From contig OX246738.1 in assembly GCA_945910005.1 (NCBI GenBank), positions 23,470,186-23,534,185 on the forward strand: 64,000 nucleotides of DNA. The letters run 5' to 3'. Every line of letters begins with the position of its first letter. Within the stretch, counting starts at the first letter, position 1. The notes below the pieces were generated by a model. It was given only the letters and a program-made list of their open reading frames with translations. It searched no databases and was not told the DNA's origin. Source of the stretch: Isoperla grammatica. Lineage: Eukaryota; Arthropoda; Insecta; Plecoptera; Perlodidae. Shown one piece after another: positions 11,394 through 23,160 of the stretch. The position numbers were made by a program, and so were the translations under genes.

Positions 11394-12404
11394 TGCTGTG
11401 ATAGACCTATAGCACTGGACAACGTTCACGCACTGTGTTGGTGGCAATGCCCTCGGCGAGTGCTGCACCGAGTTGCAATGAGTTCACGAGTAAGTGCGGC
11501 TTTCTTTACGACTACACCAGTCACAAAGTAACTAGTCTCATACCAATCTCACATTCTTGTCTACGACCACTTTCATGCACGCTGCCGGCCGGCTGTTTCA
11601 ACGGAAGTTTTTTTACGTATTCGTAAAGGCGGTTTCCGCTTAGTAGAGTGCACAATGATGTTCCAGAAAACTACACGAAACGTAGCTGTTAAACATGAAA
11701 CAGTATTCAACTTATAACCAAAGCCACCATCTTGTAAACATGTATTGATTGAGTATCATAGGCACTAATAACCACGTCGTTGTGTGCCCTTAAACACTAG
11801 CGAGTATCATATATTGCAAATAATAGTATATGTTTTCAATAATAATGTTACTTATTCCCAGAGATTCGTACTTCCAACAAAAAATAAGCCGGATGCATTT
11901 TATAATGGCAAACAAAAAAATTAATGTTTAGGAAGGAGTTTGGCTGGCAATTGTTGAATCAAAAATGACCCGGATATAAGTAGGTTTATTAGCAGCGCTA
12001 TCTGTATTTGTTAGTTTGACTTTGCCAGGGTTCGAAGTGATTATACCATTATCACATCTCTTAATCGAAGCAAGATGTATTTATAATGTAAACAGTCTCC
12101 TTTTCAAACACATTAATAAGAGAAACTTTCGAGAGTTGCCCTACAAGACCGTAAAACTTTTACTTTTTTGAAGCAATTAATTATTGGCGCTTAAGAATTC
12201 GTTAACGCTAAGTGACGTCACTGCAATCTGTCGTAGGCCGGGACGAGGCGAGGCGAAATAATTGAAAATATGCTCCAGCCAACGTCTATCCCAGAACAAA
12301 CAAACGAGGAATAAATTTAACGAGGGAGGGCGACTGTTTCTTGTAGCATGTTCGCTCACCTTCACTAGAATAAAACCCGAAAATGTTAATGAAAAATATA
12401 GGAA

Positions 12405-13085
12405 TAATATATTTCCTACGACGCTATTTGAATGGTTTATTATGCTTTGACGTATTCTCGTATTAGCTATAATATTTTAGCTTGGGGTAGCAGTCCAGTA
12501 ATGTAAAGAAATTTTATAATGCAAAAAAAGATTATGAGAGCACTTTTTAATATTAACTTTACACACAACGAAAGCTGCAGAAAGTACTTTATCAAACATA
12601 ATATTTTAACGGTCCCTTGCATTTATATTATAACTGTTTGAGTTACACAAAGAAGCACCAGAAGTACTTTTACTAGTGTTAGTGACGTTCAAGAATACAA
12701 TACTAGACAGTGTGGAAACAATTTTAATAAAGCAAAACATTCACTATCATTAGTCAAGAAAGGAGCCAACTATAATTGTATAAAAGTGTATAATGTTTTG
12801 CCAAGTAGAAATTAACAAATAAATAGTTAGGGACGTTTTAAAAAGTTGGCAAACTGTGCTTTCGGAAAATGGGTTTTATTCCATTGACGAGTACTTCATA
12901 TTTTACAAGGGTACAGAAGGAAGTTAAATTAACAAAGTGTAGTGATGTATGAACGAACGTGTACTTATGGTAAAGTTTATGTACTTTTGTAAATATAATA
13001 ATAATAATTAGACATGTTCTACACAATCTGTAGAAATTTGTCATGGAAACTAAATAAATGTATATGAATAATATGAATTTGAATA
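12405..13085 (+). mobile_element. 5'-truncated jockey/CR1-type LINE, decayed ORF2 end and 3' UTR
   Basis: Translation of the plus strand gives the C-terminal region of a non-LTR retrotransposon reverse-transcriptase polyprotein. A YYALTYSRISYNILAWGSS-like block (from about 12438) corresponds to the conserved end of the RT domain. It is followed by a block with ESCRKYF and ILTVPC, then SDVQEYNTRQ, LVKKGANY and VYNVLPS blocks, and a final NGFYSIDEYF block ending at TAA 12925-12927. The frame is broken by three internal stops (one near 12495, one near 12640, one near 12817) and one frameshift near 12830. A 3' UTR with AATAAATGTATATGAATAAT follows. Upstream homology stops abruptly, the usual 5' truncation by target-primed reverse transcription. 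Assignment to the jockey/CR1 group rests on my recognition of these blocks, not on a search. Confidence 0.8.
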
Positions 13086-14700
13086 CTTATAGAACAAAAC
13101 CTAACTATGTAGACATGTAGGTCTTGTTAATAATATCAATGAAGCTGTATGCGTACTGAGCAGCCTGGTAATAGTTTAGGGTTATCGTAGACAATCTATT
13201 ATGTGATTTTAGTTTAATGAAAAGCTATTGAAGGAGTGAAATAAATGAGAATTATGTGTGATAAAACGATAAGCGGCCGGCATACATTCAAAGCTGCTAT
13301 AACAGACGAGACGACTGGAGCGAGCTACTGCGTATCTTGGCTGGCACGAACAATGGTGGACAACGTGACGTCACTAGGCACATTGAACAGCTTCCCTGCG
13401 ACACTAGCGCGGAGCGGTAGCCTTGTGCACAAACATAATGATTTTAATACATATAACGTATTGTAATTCTTCATCATTTTAAAAAAACTACCTCTGGTAG
13501 TAGTAGTATTACTTTATAAACTCCACCTACCACTGTGCTAGGCCTACAATACAACCCACAGGCATAGAAACTAAATTGTGTAAAGTGTAAGAAAATAAAA
13601 TAATTATTTGAATTGAATTTGAATTGAACTACGCGCGCATGTGTTTGTGCAACTTTCGTCACTGGATTAATTCCTTATTCACGATCGCAGCACTTCCTAG
13701 CGGGAAAACTAGTCCCTAGAGCCAAGGATGACGTATAGCGCGTTCGTCTAGCTTTCTGCGGATTGGACGACATTACACTTGTTTGTAAACATAGACCACC
13801 ACAAGTACTCGTTGTAGCCACCACGTTCTATCGTGACGTCATGATAATTCGTCCTTGAGATAGCGAATACTGTGCGTGAAACATAGCTCCGACCAATAGA
13901 AAACAGTAAACAGTCCCCGTGTGGTCGCCTAGACTACCTACTGGGTTCGGCTGCTATAGCACAACACAAGCAATATAGCACCAAGATGGCCGTTGTAACG
14001 ACCATAGTTTGAGGTTTACGGACACTCTTGAGTATAGATAGGACCTTGACATATTCTGTCGTCAAGAGAACAGTTGACTCAATGTGAGACGAGACGATGG
14101 CCAGACGCCAACTAAACTCCGCGCTGGCTCAGGAAACCACGCGAGCAGCCACGTCATGTCATGCTTGTATCATCAGCCAATGGCGTGATGACGAGACATC
14201 GGAGAGTGGTTGGCTGCTAAGAGTTTCACTGACATTGACATTGTTTTACTGTTTTTGTAAATTAAGTGACATTTACTTTCCTTACTATAACATGGCCTAC
14301 ATGTTTCTGCTTTTTTAACTTATTTAATTTATTTCTTATAACTTTAATATTTATTTATAGATAATTGTTTGAAATTTGTTAAGTTTTTTGTTATCTTTTT
14401 CAACAGTTGTTTTGTTTGTTACTCATATTATCATAATTGATAAAAATCTTTAATTTTCATTCCGTTTTTATTAGTTTTTTATTGTGTAAGTTGAATTTAT
14501 TGGCATACTTACTTAAGTGATCTAGATAGAGCACTGGTTATAGTGACAGGCCATACGGTGTCGGTCAGGATATCTTGCAATTGGCTTCCGTTGCCGTATG
14601 ACCTCATATAAAGTTTTCGTCCAAATCGATCAACCTTCAAACAATAAATCGCCATTTTCTCGGAACAATTGCACAAAGAAAACAATAACATATATCACGA
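13086..14700. other. non-coding stretch with scattered regulatory-like motifs
   Basis: No gene is recognised. Two TGACGTCA octamers (13366-13373 and 13834-13841) and a CCAAGATGGC motif resembling a YY1 site (about 13980) occur in a locally GC-richer block, 13680-14180. A promoter reading is possible but no transcript can be tied to it. At about 13595-13630 an AATAAAATAATTATTTGAA stretch followed by a TTGAATT-rich run looks like the 3' tail of another retroposon. Confidence 0.4.
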
Positions 14701-14702
14701 AA

Positions 14703-15230
14703 TTAATTTACAACCAAGAAAGATTCCCCACCAAAGGGGTAGGGGGAAATGAATATATTGCGTGATTTTGACATGGCGTGCTTAAAGTTCAAGTTTCGGG
14801 CTACCCTCCAAAAATCTCCTTCGCCATCTTTCAAGTAAATATCGCAGACCAGTCTCTCGAACCTAATCCTGGGCTTGGTTCTGAAAGTAATGGTGGGATC
14901 ACCATGAAAACTGTGCTACGGATGCAGACTCAATTAACGTACACGGCAGCAAAATAAAGCGGACCTGTGTTACATCACAGCATTCAAGCAGATCGCAAGA
15001 TATACATAACCAGCACAAGTCTTGCCTAGCCGCAAGGACATCTGAGACAAGATAGCGCACGGTAGGAGATATTGCCCAGCAGAGTGAAGCTCGGTAGTCC
15101 GCAAACTATATGAAGATCAACTATCACATTTATGTATCACTTTGGTCATCTCTGCATAGGCCAGGAACTCTTCATATACAGGCCCCAAAACAGTATGCTC
15201 ACTTAGATTCCAAACTTCTCCAAAAGACAT
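14703..15230 (-). other. possible degenerate protein-coding remnant next to the 72-bp array
   Basis: On the minus strand a 37-codon frame starts with ATG at 15230 (MSFGEVWNLSEHTV...) and ends at TGA 15119-15117. A second open block of 70 codons runs from 14915 to TAA 14705-14703 (containing RIRFERLVCDIYLKDGEGD). Both have balanced, protein-like composition, unlike the low-complexity frames elsewhere. A third unrelated frame is also open between them, which weakens the case. Possible splice signals exist (AAA|GTGATA near 15134 and CAG near 14911) but I cannot confirm them. I do not recognise the family. It may be an exon pair, an old transposon ORF, or chance. Confidence 0.2.
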
Positions 15231-15236
15231 TTTGTC

Positions 15237-17185
15237 ATGCGCACATATACCCGGCACCTACACCAAAGTGATGTATTTACCATTGACACCCATAAGATAC
15301 TGTATGCTATACTCAGATATACCCGGCACCTACACCAAAGTGATGTATTTACCATTGACACCCATAAGATACTGTATGCTATGCTCACATATACCCGGCA
15401 CCTACACCAAAGTGATGTATTTACCATTGACACCCATAAGATACTGTATGCTATGCTCACATATACCCGGCACCTACACCAAAGTGATGCATTTACCATT
15501 GACACCCATAAGATAATGTATGCTATGCTCACATATACCCGGCACCTACACCAAAGTGATGTATTTGCCATTGACACCCATAAGATACTGTATGCTATAC
15601 TCAGATATACCCGGCACCTACACCAAAGTGATGTATTTACCATTGACACCCATAAGATACTGTATGCTATACTCAGATATACCCGGCACCTACACCAAAG
15701 TGATGTATTTACCATTGACACCCATAAGATACTGTATGCTATGCTCACATATACCCGGCACCTACACCAAAGTGATGTATTTACCATTGACACCCATAAG
15801 ATACTGTATGCTATGCTCACATATACCCGGCACCTACACCAAAGTGATGCATTTACCATTGACACCCATAAGATAATGTATGCTATGCTCACATATACCC
15901 GGCACCTACACCAAAGTGATGTATTTGCCATTGACACCCATAAGATACTGTATGCTATACTCAGATATACCCGGCACCTACACCAAAGTGATGTATTTAC
16001 CATTGACACCCATAAGATACTGTATGCTATGCTCACATATACCCGGCACCTACACCAAAGTGATGTATTTACCATTGACACCCATAAGATACTGTATGCT
16101 ATGCTCACATATACCCGGCACCTACACCAAAGTGATGTATTTACCATTGACACCCATAAGATACTGTATGCTATGCTCACATATACCCGGCACCTACACC
16201 AAAGTGATGTATTTACCATTGACACCCATAAGATACTGTATGCTATGCGCACATATACCCGGCACCTACACCAAAGTGATGTATTTACCATTGACACCCA
16301 TAAGATACTGTATGCTATACTCAGATATACCCGGCACCTACACGAAAGTGATGTATTTACCATTGACACCCATAAGATACTGTATGCTATGCTCACATAT
16401 ACCCGGCACCTACACCAAAGTGATGTATTTACCATTGACACCCATAAGATACTGTATGCTTTGCTCACATATACCCGGTATCTACACCAAAGTGATGTAT
16501 TTACCATTGACACCCATAAGATACTGTATGCTATGCTCACATATACCCGGCACCTACACCAAAGTGATGTATTTACCATTGACACCCATAAGATACTGTA
16601 TGCTATTCTCACATATACCCGGCACCTACACCAAAGTGATGTATTTACCATTGACACCCATAAGATACTGTATGCTATGCTCACATATACCCGGCACCTA
16701 CACCAAAGTGATGTATTTACCATTGACACCCATAAGATACTGTATGCTATGCTCACATATACCCGGCACCTACACCAAAGTGATGTATTTACCATTGACA
16801 CCCATAAGATACTGTATGCTATGCTCACATATACCCGGCACCTACACCAAAGTGATGTATTTACCATTGACACCCATAAGATACTGTATGCTATGCGCAC
16901 ATATACCCGGCACCTACACCAAAGTGAAGTATTTACCATTGACACCCATAAGATACTGTATGCTATACTCAGATATACCCGGCACCTACACAAAAGTGAT
17001 GTATTTACCATTGACACCCATAAGATACTGTATGCTATGCTCACATATACCCGGCACCTACACCAAAGTGATGTATTTACCATTGACACCCATAAGATAC
17101 TGTATGCTTTGCTCACATATACCCGGCACCTACACCAAAGTGATGTATTTACCATTGACACCCATGATACTGTGTGCTATTCGCA
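15237..17185. repeat. 72-bp minisatellite, about 27 copies
   Basis: The unit (for example 15244-15315) contains ATACCCGGCACCTACACC, AAGTGATGTATTTACC and CATAAGATACTGTATGC. Copies differ at a few diagnostic positions (CTCACAT or CTCAGAT, GCGCACAT, TTTGCC, ATAATG). The variants are ordered: the GATGCAT plus ATAATG copy recurs at 15488 and 15848 (360 bp, five units), and the TTTGCTCACAT and GCGCACAT copies recur 648 bp apart (nine units). Because 72 is 24 codons, long frames are open on both strands (for example 15203-17161 minus and 15237-17345 plus). Two plus frames and one minus frame being open together indicates compositional openness rather than a gene. The last copy (from about 17160) is degenerate. 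Confidence 0.95.
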
Positions 17186-18510
17186 CTTCAACTCGACACC
17201 TACACGAACGGTCCGTAGTTGGGTCTCCCTAAAGGGGCACCTGAAACTGCCTGAGGTTCACCGAATCTGCACTAGAATATTGACTGGCCATACCTATATA
17301 ACAGGGTATTTACTTACTGAAAACTATTTGGGCTACAGTTTATGACTTTTTGTAAAGCACCACCTGCACGATAATCGTTAAATCGGCTAGTAATTCTAAA
17401 TTAATATTTTATGCATGCATAATTATACCAAGGCAAACAAAAATATAATTTTGAATGGTTGCGAAATACAGTTAATTGTTGTTAACCATTGGAACCATAG
17501 AAAACAACTCCATGAAATTGTGTTTTCTGATAGCGTTAGTGTTGAATTGATCGCACCATCGCTGCGACCGTTCTACACAAAACAGTAGAATGTCGCTCGA
17601 CCAACAAATTTCGTATTTTAAACGAGCTGCCTCTTTGCGTGTGCGGCCCCAGCTGAACAATGACAACAGGTGTTCAAGATAACACAGAGCCGAAATGTAA
17701 TTATTACACCTAGACTCTGCGGGTAGGCTATTGTGCAGTTATTGTACGGCACCCACGGCTCGCTCTGTATTGTAGACCTCTACGAGTCAGATCTCTGGGT
17801 ATGTAAATGTAAAATCCTTAGGAAAATGCTGTATAGACACGTTGTTATATCTTTAATAACGGCCATTTTGCATATTAAACGATGACAGATCCGTAAACCC
17901 TATAACAATGTTATTTGCGTTTACGCAGCCAAGCAATTCCATTAATAACTAGTTAGTAGCTGATGGTAGAATGCTTCTCGCCGCGTCGCGTATAAGGCGC
18001 GGTTTCCACTGCTCTTACACCTCCTCATCCACGTCAGAACACGAACACGATATAGTGAAAAAATAACATATTATTATGACGAAAACATGAAGAAAATTCT
18101 TATATTTTTTAAATGAAGCATAACAGACTATTTACACAATCTCGCATATGATTCCAGTTTAAAATATAAACTATCGGTAGAATATTATTTACTAAAATAT
18201 CTCCCATATTTGTGTGCAAGGACGCGGACTGACAGAAGAATAAAAAACACGCAGTTTTTATTCAAAAACGTTTTACCGGAGTCGATAACGAAGTTCCTCC
18301 TCGGGGGGATTTCGTGTATTGGTTCTGGTTCGCTGAACTAAAGCTTGACATTTTTTTCAGACGCGTGAGTCAATTAAAAATTAAATATAAATTGTAACAC
18401 CGAGTACATTTGAGAAGAAATAGATGCACAGCCTATGACTCTATGGATGTTTCTCGGGTATACATTGTGTTTCTGAGGCGGTATCAACCATGACCATAAT
18501 AACGTTGATT
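17186..18510. other. AT-rich non-coding stretch
   Basis: I recognise no gene, RNA gene or bounded repeat. Short frames here have no domain signature. Confidence 0.5.
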
Positions 18511-18630
18511 TCGAAAATAGTCGCTCCACAGTGTTTTGTTTCAGACAAGCATGGAATGTGCGCCAATCAAAGACAGATATGACAGTGAAACTGTCCGACC
18601 TGTGTCGTCACAGTTCGCTTATGCCCGGTG
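18511..18630 (+). repeat. dispersed repeat R2, copy 1
   Basis: It aligns with 60946-61090 in the same orientation. Shared blocks are CCACAGTGT, ATGTGCGCCAATCAAAGA and CTGTGTCGTCACAG. Copy 2 has an extra insertion of about 20 bases between the last two blocks. No terminal repeats are visible, and the class is unknown. It directly abuts the inverted repeat that follows. Confidence 0.75.
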
Positions 18631-18634
18631 CCCA

Positions 18635-18766
18635 TGTCTTTTGCCGTGAGACAAGATGATGTGCGGTGACCAATCACAGCGTTTTCCGTCGCGGTGCTGC
18701 CGCGCGGCAAGAGTTAAGTCAAGTTCTGATTGGTCACCGCGCATCATCTTGCCGCGCGGCAAGAAA
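18635..18766. mobile_element. short GC-rich inverted-repeat element
   Basis: The arms at about 18635-18680 and 18722-18766 pair through AAGATGATGTGCGGTGACCA and the complement TGGTCACCGCGCATCATCTT. The right end carries CTTGCCGCGCGGCAAG, itself a palindrome, and a third copy of that motif lies in the middle near 18700. The high CpG content contrasts with the surrounding AT-rich DNA. Confidence 0.65.
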
Positions 18767-19249
18767 CAACTGGGAATTATTTGAAATCAACTCTATAGAA
18801 ACTTAAACTTTTAATGTATTTGGTATGCTTTGTGGATATGGAGTTGTTAAGTATGATCGTATTGTGCTTCCATCCATGTCGAAGTTTTTGATGTTAGCAG
18901 TAAGCCGAGGTTGAATCTATAAAGACTATTACAAGAAGAAAAAAAAAATTGTTGTTTGAAAAATTTGTTTTTAGTAAAATTGGGAGCGAATTTGTTACCG
19001 AATTGATACAAAAATGTACCACGAACTTATTTCCCATCCAAACCCTCTACACGTTCTCTTTTATGTAATCTTTCCCGCGTGCTTCTGTTTCCACAAGAAA
19101 CAAATCAAGGATAACACTTGCACATATTTCACACCGCTTATACATTGCAGATGTTTTAGTGTTCAGTTCCCGGTTCGAGCTGGGTTTCTTTCTCTAGAAT
19201 TGTCCTAAATCCGTCAGTAAAATACCAAACACCGTAAGAACACGACTAA

Positions 19250-19395
19250 GGGCCGGTATTTCAATGTCCAGTTAAAGTGTCAAGTAAATTTAACTGCCAG
19301 GTAAGCCCAGTTTTGTGTATTTCTATTGGCCGTTGTCATGGTGAAAACAATTTAACTGAAAAGTAGATTTTAACTGGATATTGAAATACCGGGCA
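19250..19395. mobile_element. MITE, PIF/Harbinger-like, 146 bp
   Basis: The TIR starts GGGCCGGTATTTCAATGTCC at 19250 and its partner ends at about 19395, with the arms continuing into GTTAAA / TTTAAC. TAA flanks both ends (19247-19249 and 19396-19398), which matches the three-base TWA target duplications of the PIF/Harbinger superfamily. The interior has no coding capacity. A related terminal fragment lies at about 25780-25800. Confidence 0.7.
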
Positions 19396-20270
19396 TAAAG
19401 AGAACGATTACTGTCGATCCATCCTAGCACAGATACCGAATAGCGTAATATTCCACTCTAAAACTCAGTCCTTTTTACCGAGAATTATCACATTAATGTG
19501 TAACTGAATTATTGTGTTATATTTTCTCATTGGTGCTACACAGCCTGGTAAGGAACAAAGGTTTTTGAGAATCTATGGTCTCATAATAAAAACTAACGTA
19601 TAATGTACGGTACAACACAACAAAGGTATATAGAGGATATTTACACTTGACGTACCGTACCACGTACCCTCATTTCAGGCTACACCCCAGTAGAATGCTG
19701 TCATACAACCATGTTTGTAGTAGTGCCCCTTTACCAAACTATAAGCCGAGATTTGGCAATAGCCTCAGAACGAAATGGGGGAGGGTGAGGGGAGGTGGAT
19801 CCCTCGGGAATTTCATCGAGCAAAACTTCAATTCTTCAAACCGTTGCATGGAATCCGAAAATTCGATTATCTTTATGGTGAGCTGTGACCTTTGTGATCA
19901 GAGCTATGCTATCGATACCAGCACGGATTTCGCAATCGCATTCCGATCTTTCTTTTCAAAAATATTTCTTCCCGTCATATTGTTTCATTTGTAGGTGCCA
20001 GCAAAAAGTGAAATTGCCAACATAAATCACTTTCCAAAAGCGAAGGCATACCTTCTTTCATAAAATAAACTTTTTAAAAAATCAAGGAAACTGTGTCTCG
20101 AAAGTATTGTAACTGTGTTTTGTTTTCGTCCTCGCAAAACTCGAAAAAGTTGTGAAAAGTGATGGAAATTGAGTTTATAGAAGGCGTCGGATCAGAACAG
20201 AGGAGCATATGAATATAGTTGAGAAAGTTTAGGGCGGGCTCTGATCTATAATACAACATTGAAATTCCCA
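19396..20270. other. non-coding stretch
   Basis: A 115-codon frame at 19647-19994 shows no recognisable domain and its composition is not convincing. No bounded repeat was found. Confidence 0.4.
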
Positions 20271-20500
20271 TCCGAGAATATGGCCGCCCCGCCTCAGCGG
20301 AGGGAATAAGTTTATCAAAATAATGTGGCTTGTGATCGCGGGCGTAAATCACGGCGTTCAAGTGCGCCAACGCAGCGCAGCGGCAGTATAGCGTCCGATT
20401 ACGCGGAGTGCGCCGCCATATTTCCCAGGGAGGAGAGAGCTATTAAGGGATTATCATGCTCGCCCGAGCCCGGCTTGTGTTCGGAGTCAAAACTGCTCAA
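20271..20500. promoter_or_regulatory. CpG-dense island, possible regulatory region
   Basis: GC and CpG content rises sharply here (GCGGGCGTAAATCACGGCG, GCGCCAACGCAGCGCAGCGG, TTACGCGGAGTGCGCCGCC) compared with flanks. No exon with a recognisable product follows on either strand. It could be a promoter-proximal or conserved regulatory block, or a GC-rich repeat; I have no evidence of transcription. Confidence 0.25.
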
Positions 20501-21407
20501 GTGGCACATCCAAACTTGTAATAGACTTACATTCTGCGACGCAACTTGCAAACTCACGACGTATCTTCAGAAAACAAGCAACATAAACTACACAATCTGT
20601 CCAACTATTGATTATGTCAAAACGAAGTATGATACACTAAAGTCAATTCGCCTTATATCTTTCAGAGACAACGTAACAAAACCCTATAGACTTCTTGTGG
20701 TTCCGAGTGCAGCCTATCCTCACAGGGTTCGAGGCCCATAATGCAACGCACGCAACCATATCAGCTAAGGCCGTTACTTCTAGTACACCGACTGCCATTG
20801 TATTCGAGTATTGCCATTTGCCATTTAAATAAAACATAAGCATTGATTGTGCCACTGCAGTTATTGAAACAACCCATAAAACATCGGTTGGACAAGTGGA
20901 ACGAGCAGTGTAATTACGTAATGCGCGTGGCAGCCATATTGTGAGCCAAAACGACATGCTTTGTTTACTTTCGACTGAAAACTTCATTGTTGAAAAGTTC
21001 AGCGTGGTGTTGAGTTGTTCTACTGTTCTCCTACGTTAAACAAGTAACTAGAAACTCTCTTGTTTTGTTCTCTCTTTTTGTGATTTAATGGTACAAATAA
21101 TTACTTTTCATAAACTTTGTTGGGTTATACAGAAATGTTGAAACACTCATATTTCGTAATAAGCAAAAGCATATTCGCCTGCTATTGACAGCTAAAATTG
21201 ACACATCTTGCCCACCATTATGGCACATCACGTTAATTCTCCCTATAGAGCACTCAAAATACACTAGACGCATTCTGGTGGCAAGAAAATAAACTTCTAT
21301 TAGGAGTGGTCTAGCTGTCAATTTTCATTGTTGTTGTATTGTTATTATTCATCAATGGCGCTGAAAGGAGGTTGCTTAGCAGCGCTATCTATGTTAGTTT
21401 TGAGTCC

Positions 21408-21722
21408 TCTATAGGGCACTAGCAACTCCGAAAGACAACAATGGAAAAAATGAATTGAACTGATGGACAAACAATCGGCTGTCAAAATAATAAAATTGCA
21501 ACAATAGAAATAAAAACAAGTGTAGCAATAGTAACTGCTCGCCATTTAAAACTTTTAATGCTAGACAACGACTAAGTGAAAGTTTTGTATGCGTATTTGT
21601 TTGTTTTTTGTTTTGTTTTCAAAAATCAGACAAAATTATTTTTTGACAGCTTGTTGTTTGTTCATCGATTCAATTCATTTGTTTCATTGTTGTCTTTTGG
21701 TGTTGCTAGTGCCCTATAGCAT
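21408..21722. mobile_element. MITE with about 82-bp TIRs
   Basis: The left arm, about 21408-21490, beginning with TATAGGGCACTAGCAAC and continuing AAAGACAACAATG, pairs with the right arm, about 21635-21722, ending GTTGCTAGTGCCCTATA. The pairing extends through ACAAACAA and GCTGTCAAAA with several mismatches. The 140-bp middle is AT-rich and non-coding. Confidence 0.8.
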
Positions 21723-22521
21723 ATTGGATGATTTGGGTTGGTTGTAAATTGTTATAGGTACAATAGATATTCTTTAAAACCTATTTATTGAATACATCAA
21801 TCATAAAATAATGAAAACAAACTACTCAAAAACAAGAAAAGCAATGTAACATTCAAAACTCTCTTATGGCGTTTTCCAATGTACTGCACACAGTGCGCAC
21901 TGGAGTGTCTATATTGTTGTTCTAATTTTTGAAGGCACACTCAGTGTGGTCTAGTGCAACCATCTGAAAACACCATTTGTGATGTTCTTCTAGTTTTACT
22001 TGGGATTCTTGAGATGGTTACAGTGTTTATATTTCAGGTAACGCCATTACGAACAATGTACACATCCTTTTCCTCTCGGCAAGGATGTTTACGACTGATA
22101 TAACAGGAACTAAAACAGTAGAGCCAAATGAAGAGTGCAAATCTAAAACAAACACATGTATAATCTCTAATAAATTCAAATGTTGCCTTCAAAACATCTG
22201 AGGCTATATTATTGTTGCATTAGGCTATATTGTTATATGCATTTCGAAAACAAGCTATTCACAGGAGAAACACAATTTATTAAATTATAAACAACAGGGT
22301 ACATGTATTCTTCATAAAATTTCCTAAGTAACTAACTTTTAACATTTTAACATAAGATTGGACAAAAGCATAAAGGTTGGGAATTCGGCAAGACAATACA
22401 TATAACATGAGGAAAAAAAGTTGAAAAAACCTCTTCGGGGGAACAAGCTATAAGCTGCATTGTTATAGGTTGTTATTGTTATATATAGGCTATATTATAT
22501 TATTATTGGATAGTTTCAAAC

Positions 22522-22857
22522 TATTCGTCAAATCCTGCCCAAGGACTGCTACCTTATCGTGGTGGGCAGGTTTGCGTGCTTTGTTGATCCCGAGAGCTGT
22601 GCCGTTGGAAGCGTATGCTTCTGGTAGGGCCACCCTAGCCGGACTGGTCAAGGAGGAGAAGTCAGACGAAATGCAGTCCACACCCCAATCCCCTTTCCTC
22701 CCCTATCTTCTTTCCTCACGCGCCCTCCTACTTGCCCCTTTCCTCCAAAAAGCCCCCAATTTCATCTTCATTATCACCTACTCATCGTCTTGATTAGCCA
22801 AGTTGCAAAAATATAAGACGTTAAGCCCAAATATCAATCAATCATTATTCGTCAAAT
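22522..22857 (+). mobile_element. retroposon insertion with 12-bp target-site duplication
   Basis: TATTCGTCAAAT occurs at 22522-22533 and again at 22846-22857, bracketing a 312-bp insert. The insert starts with CTGCCCAAGGACTGCTACC, includes GGTAGGGCCACCCTAGCC, has a pyrimidine-rich middle and ends with an ATCAATCAATCAT tail. Duplication length and simple-repeat tail fit target-primed reverse transcription. The head resembles 5' regions I associate with RTE-like LINEs, but I could not verify that. It carries no plausible protein, so it is probably a SINE-like or internally deleted derivative. Confidence 0.8.
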
Positions 22858-23160
22858 GTAAATAAAATATATGGGTGTGTATAAATATGTTGTTCATATT
22901 ACTACTACGTATTGGAATACGAAAACAAGTAGGAATTATCAACACTAATTTCTGATGCAAGTATGAAAAAATTCTATTTTTTGAAACTCGTTTGATATTT
23001 TGCTTTATTGAGTTACTTTAGTCTCACAACTCATCAGTACTTGAAAATTATATTGTTATAACTCTTCAGTAAGACTTTCTCAATTCGCAATGCATAATTG
23101 CTCTTCACACATACATGGCAGACGGCTGGATGAGGAACTGAAGATCAGTTAGAATTGAGA

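Noticed and set aside
13834..14000. housekeeping-type promoter (CRE, CCAAT, YY1-like motif)
   Set aside because: The motifs are present, but no transcript or first exon can be identified, and the same octamer occurs in several unrelated spots.
15131..15150. inverted partial 72-bp unit beside the array
   Set aside because: TATCACTTTGGT is the complement of part of the unit but the match is only about 11-12 bases, too short to distinguish from chance.
15203..17161. 652-codon minus and 702-codon plus frames as genes
   Set aside because: Both strands are open through the same 72-bp repeat, as expected for a stop-poor unit whose length is a multiple of three.
20325..20987. frames of 138 and 114 codons near the CpG island
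   Set aside because: They overlap on opposite strands, show no family resemblance, and the CpG-rich composition lowers stop frequency.
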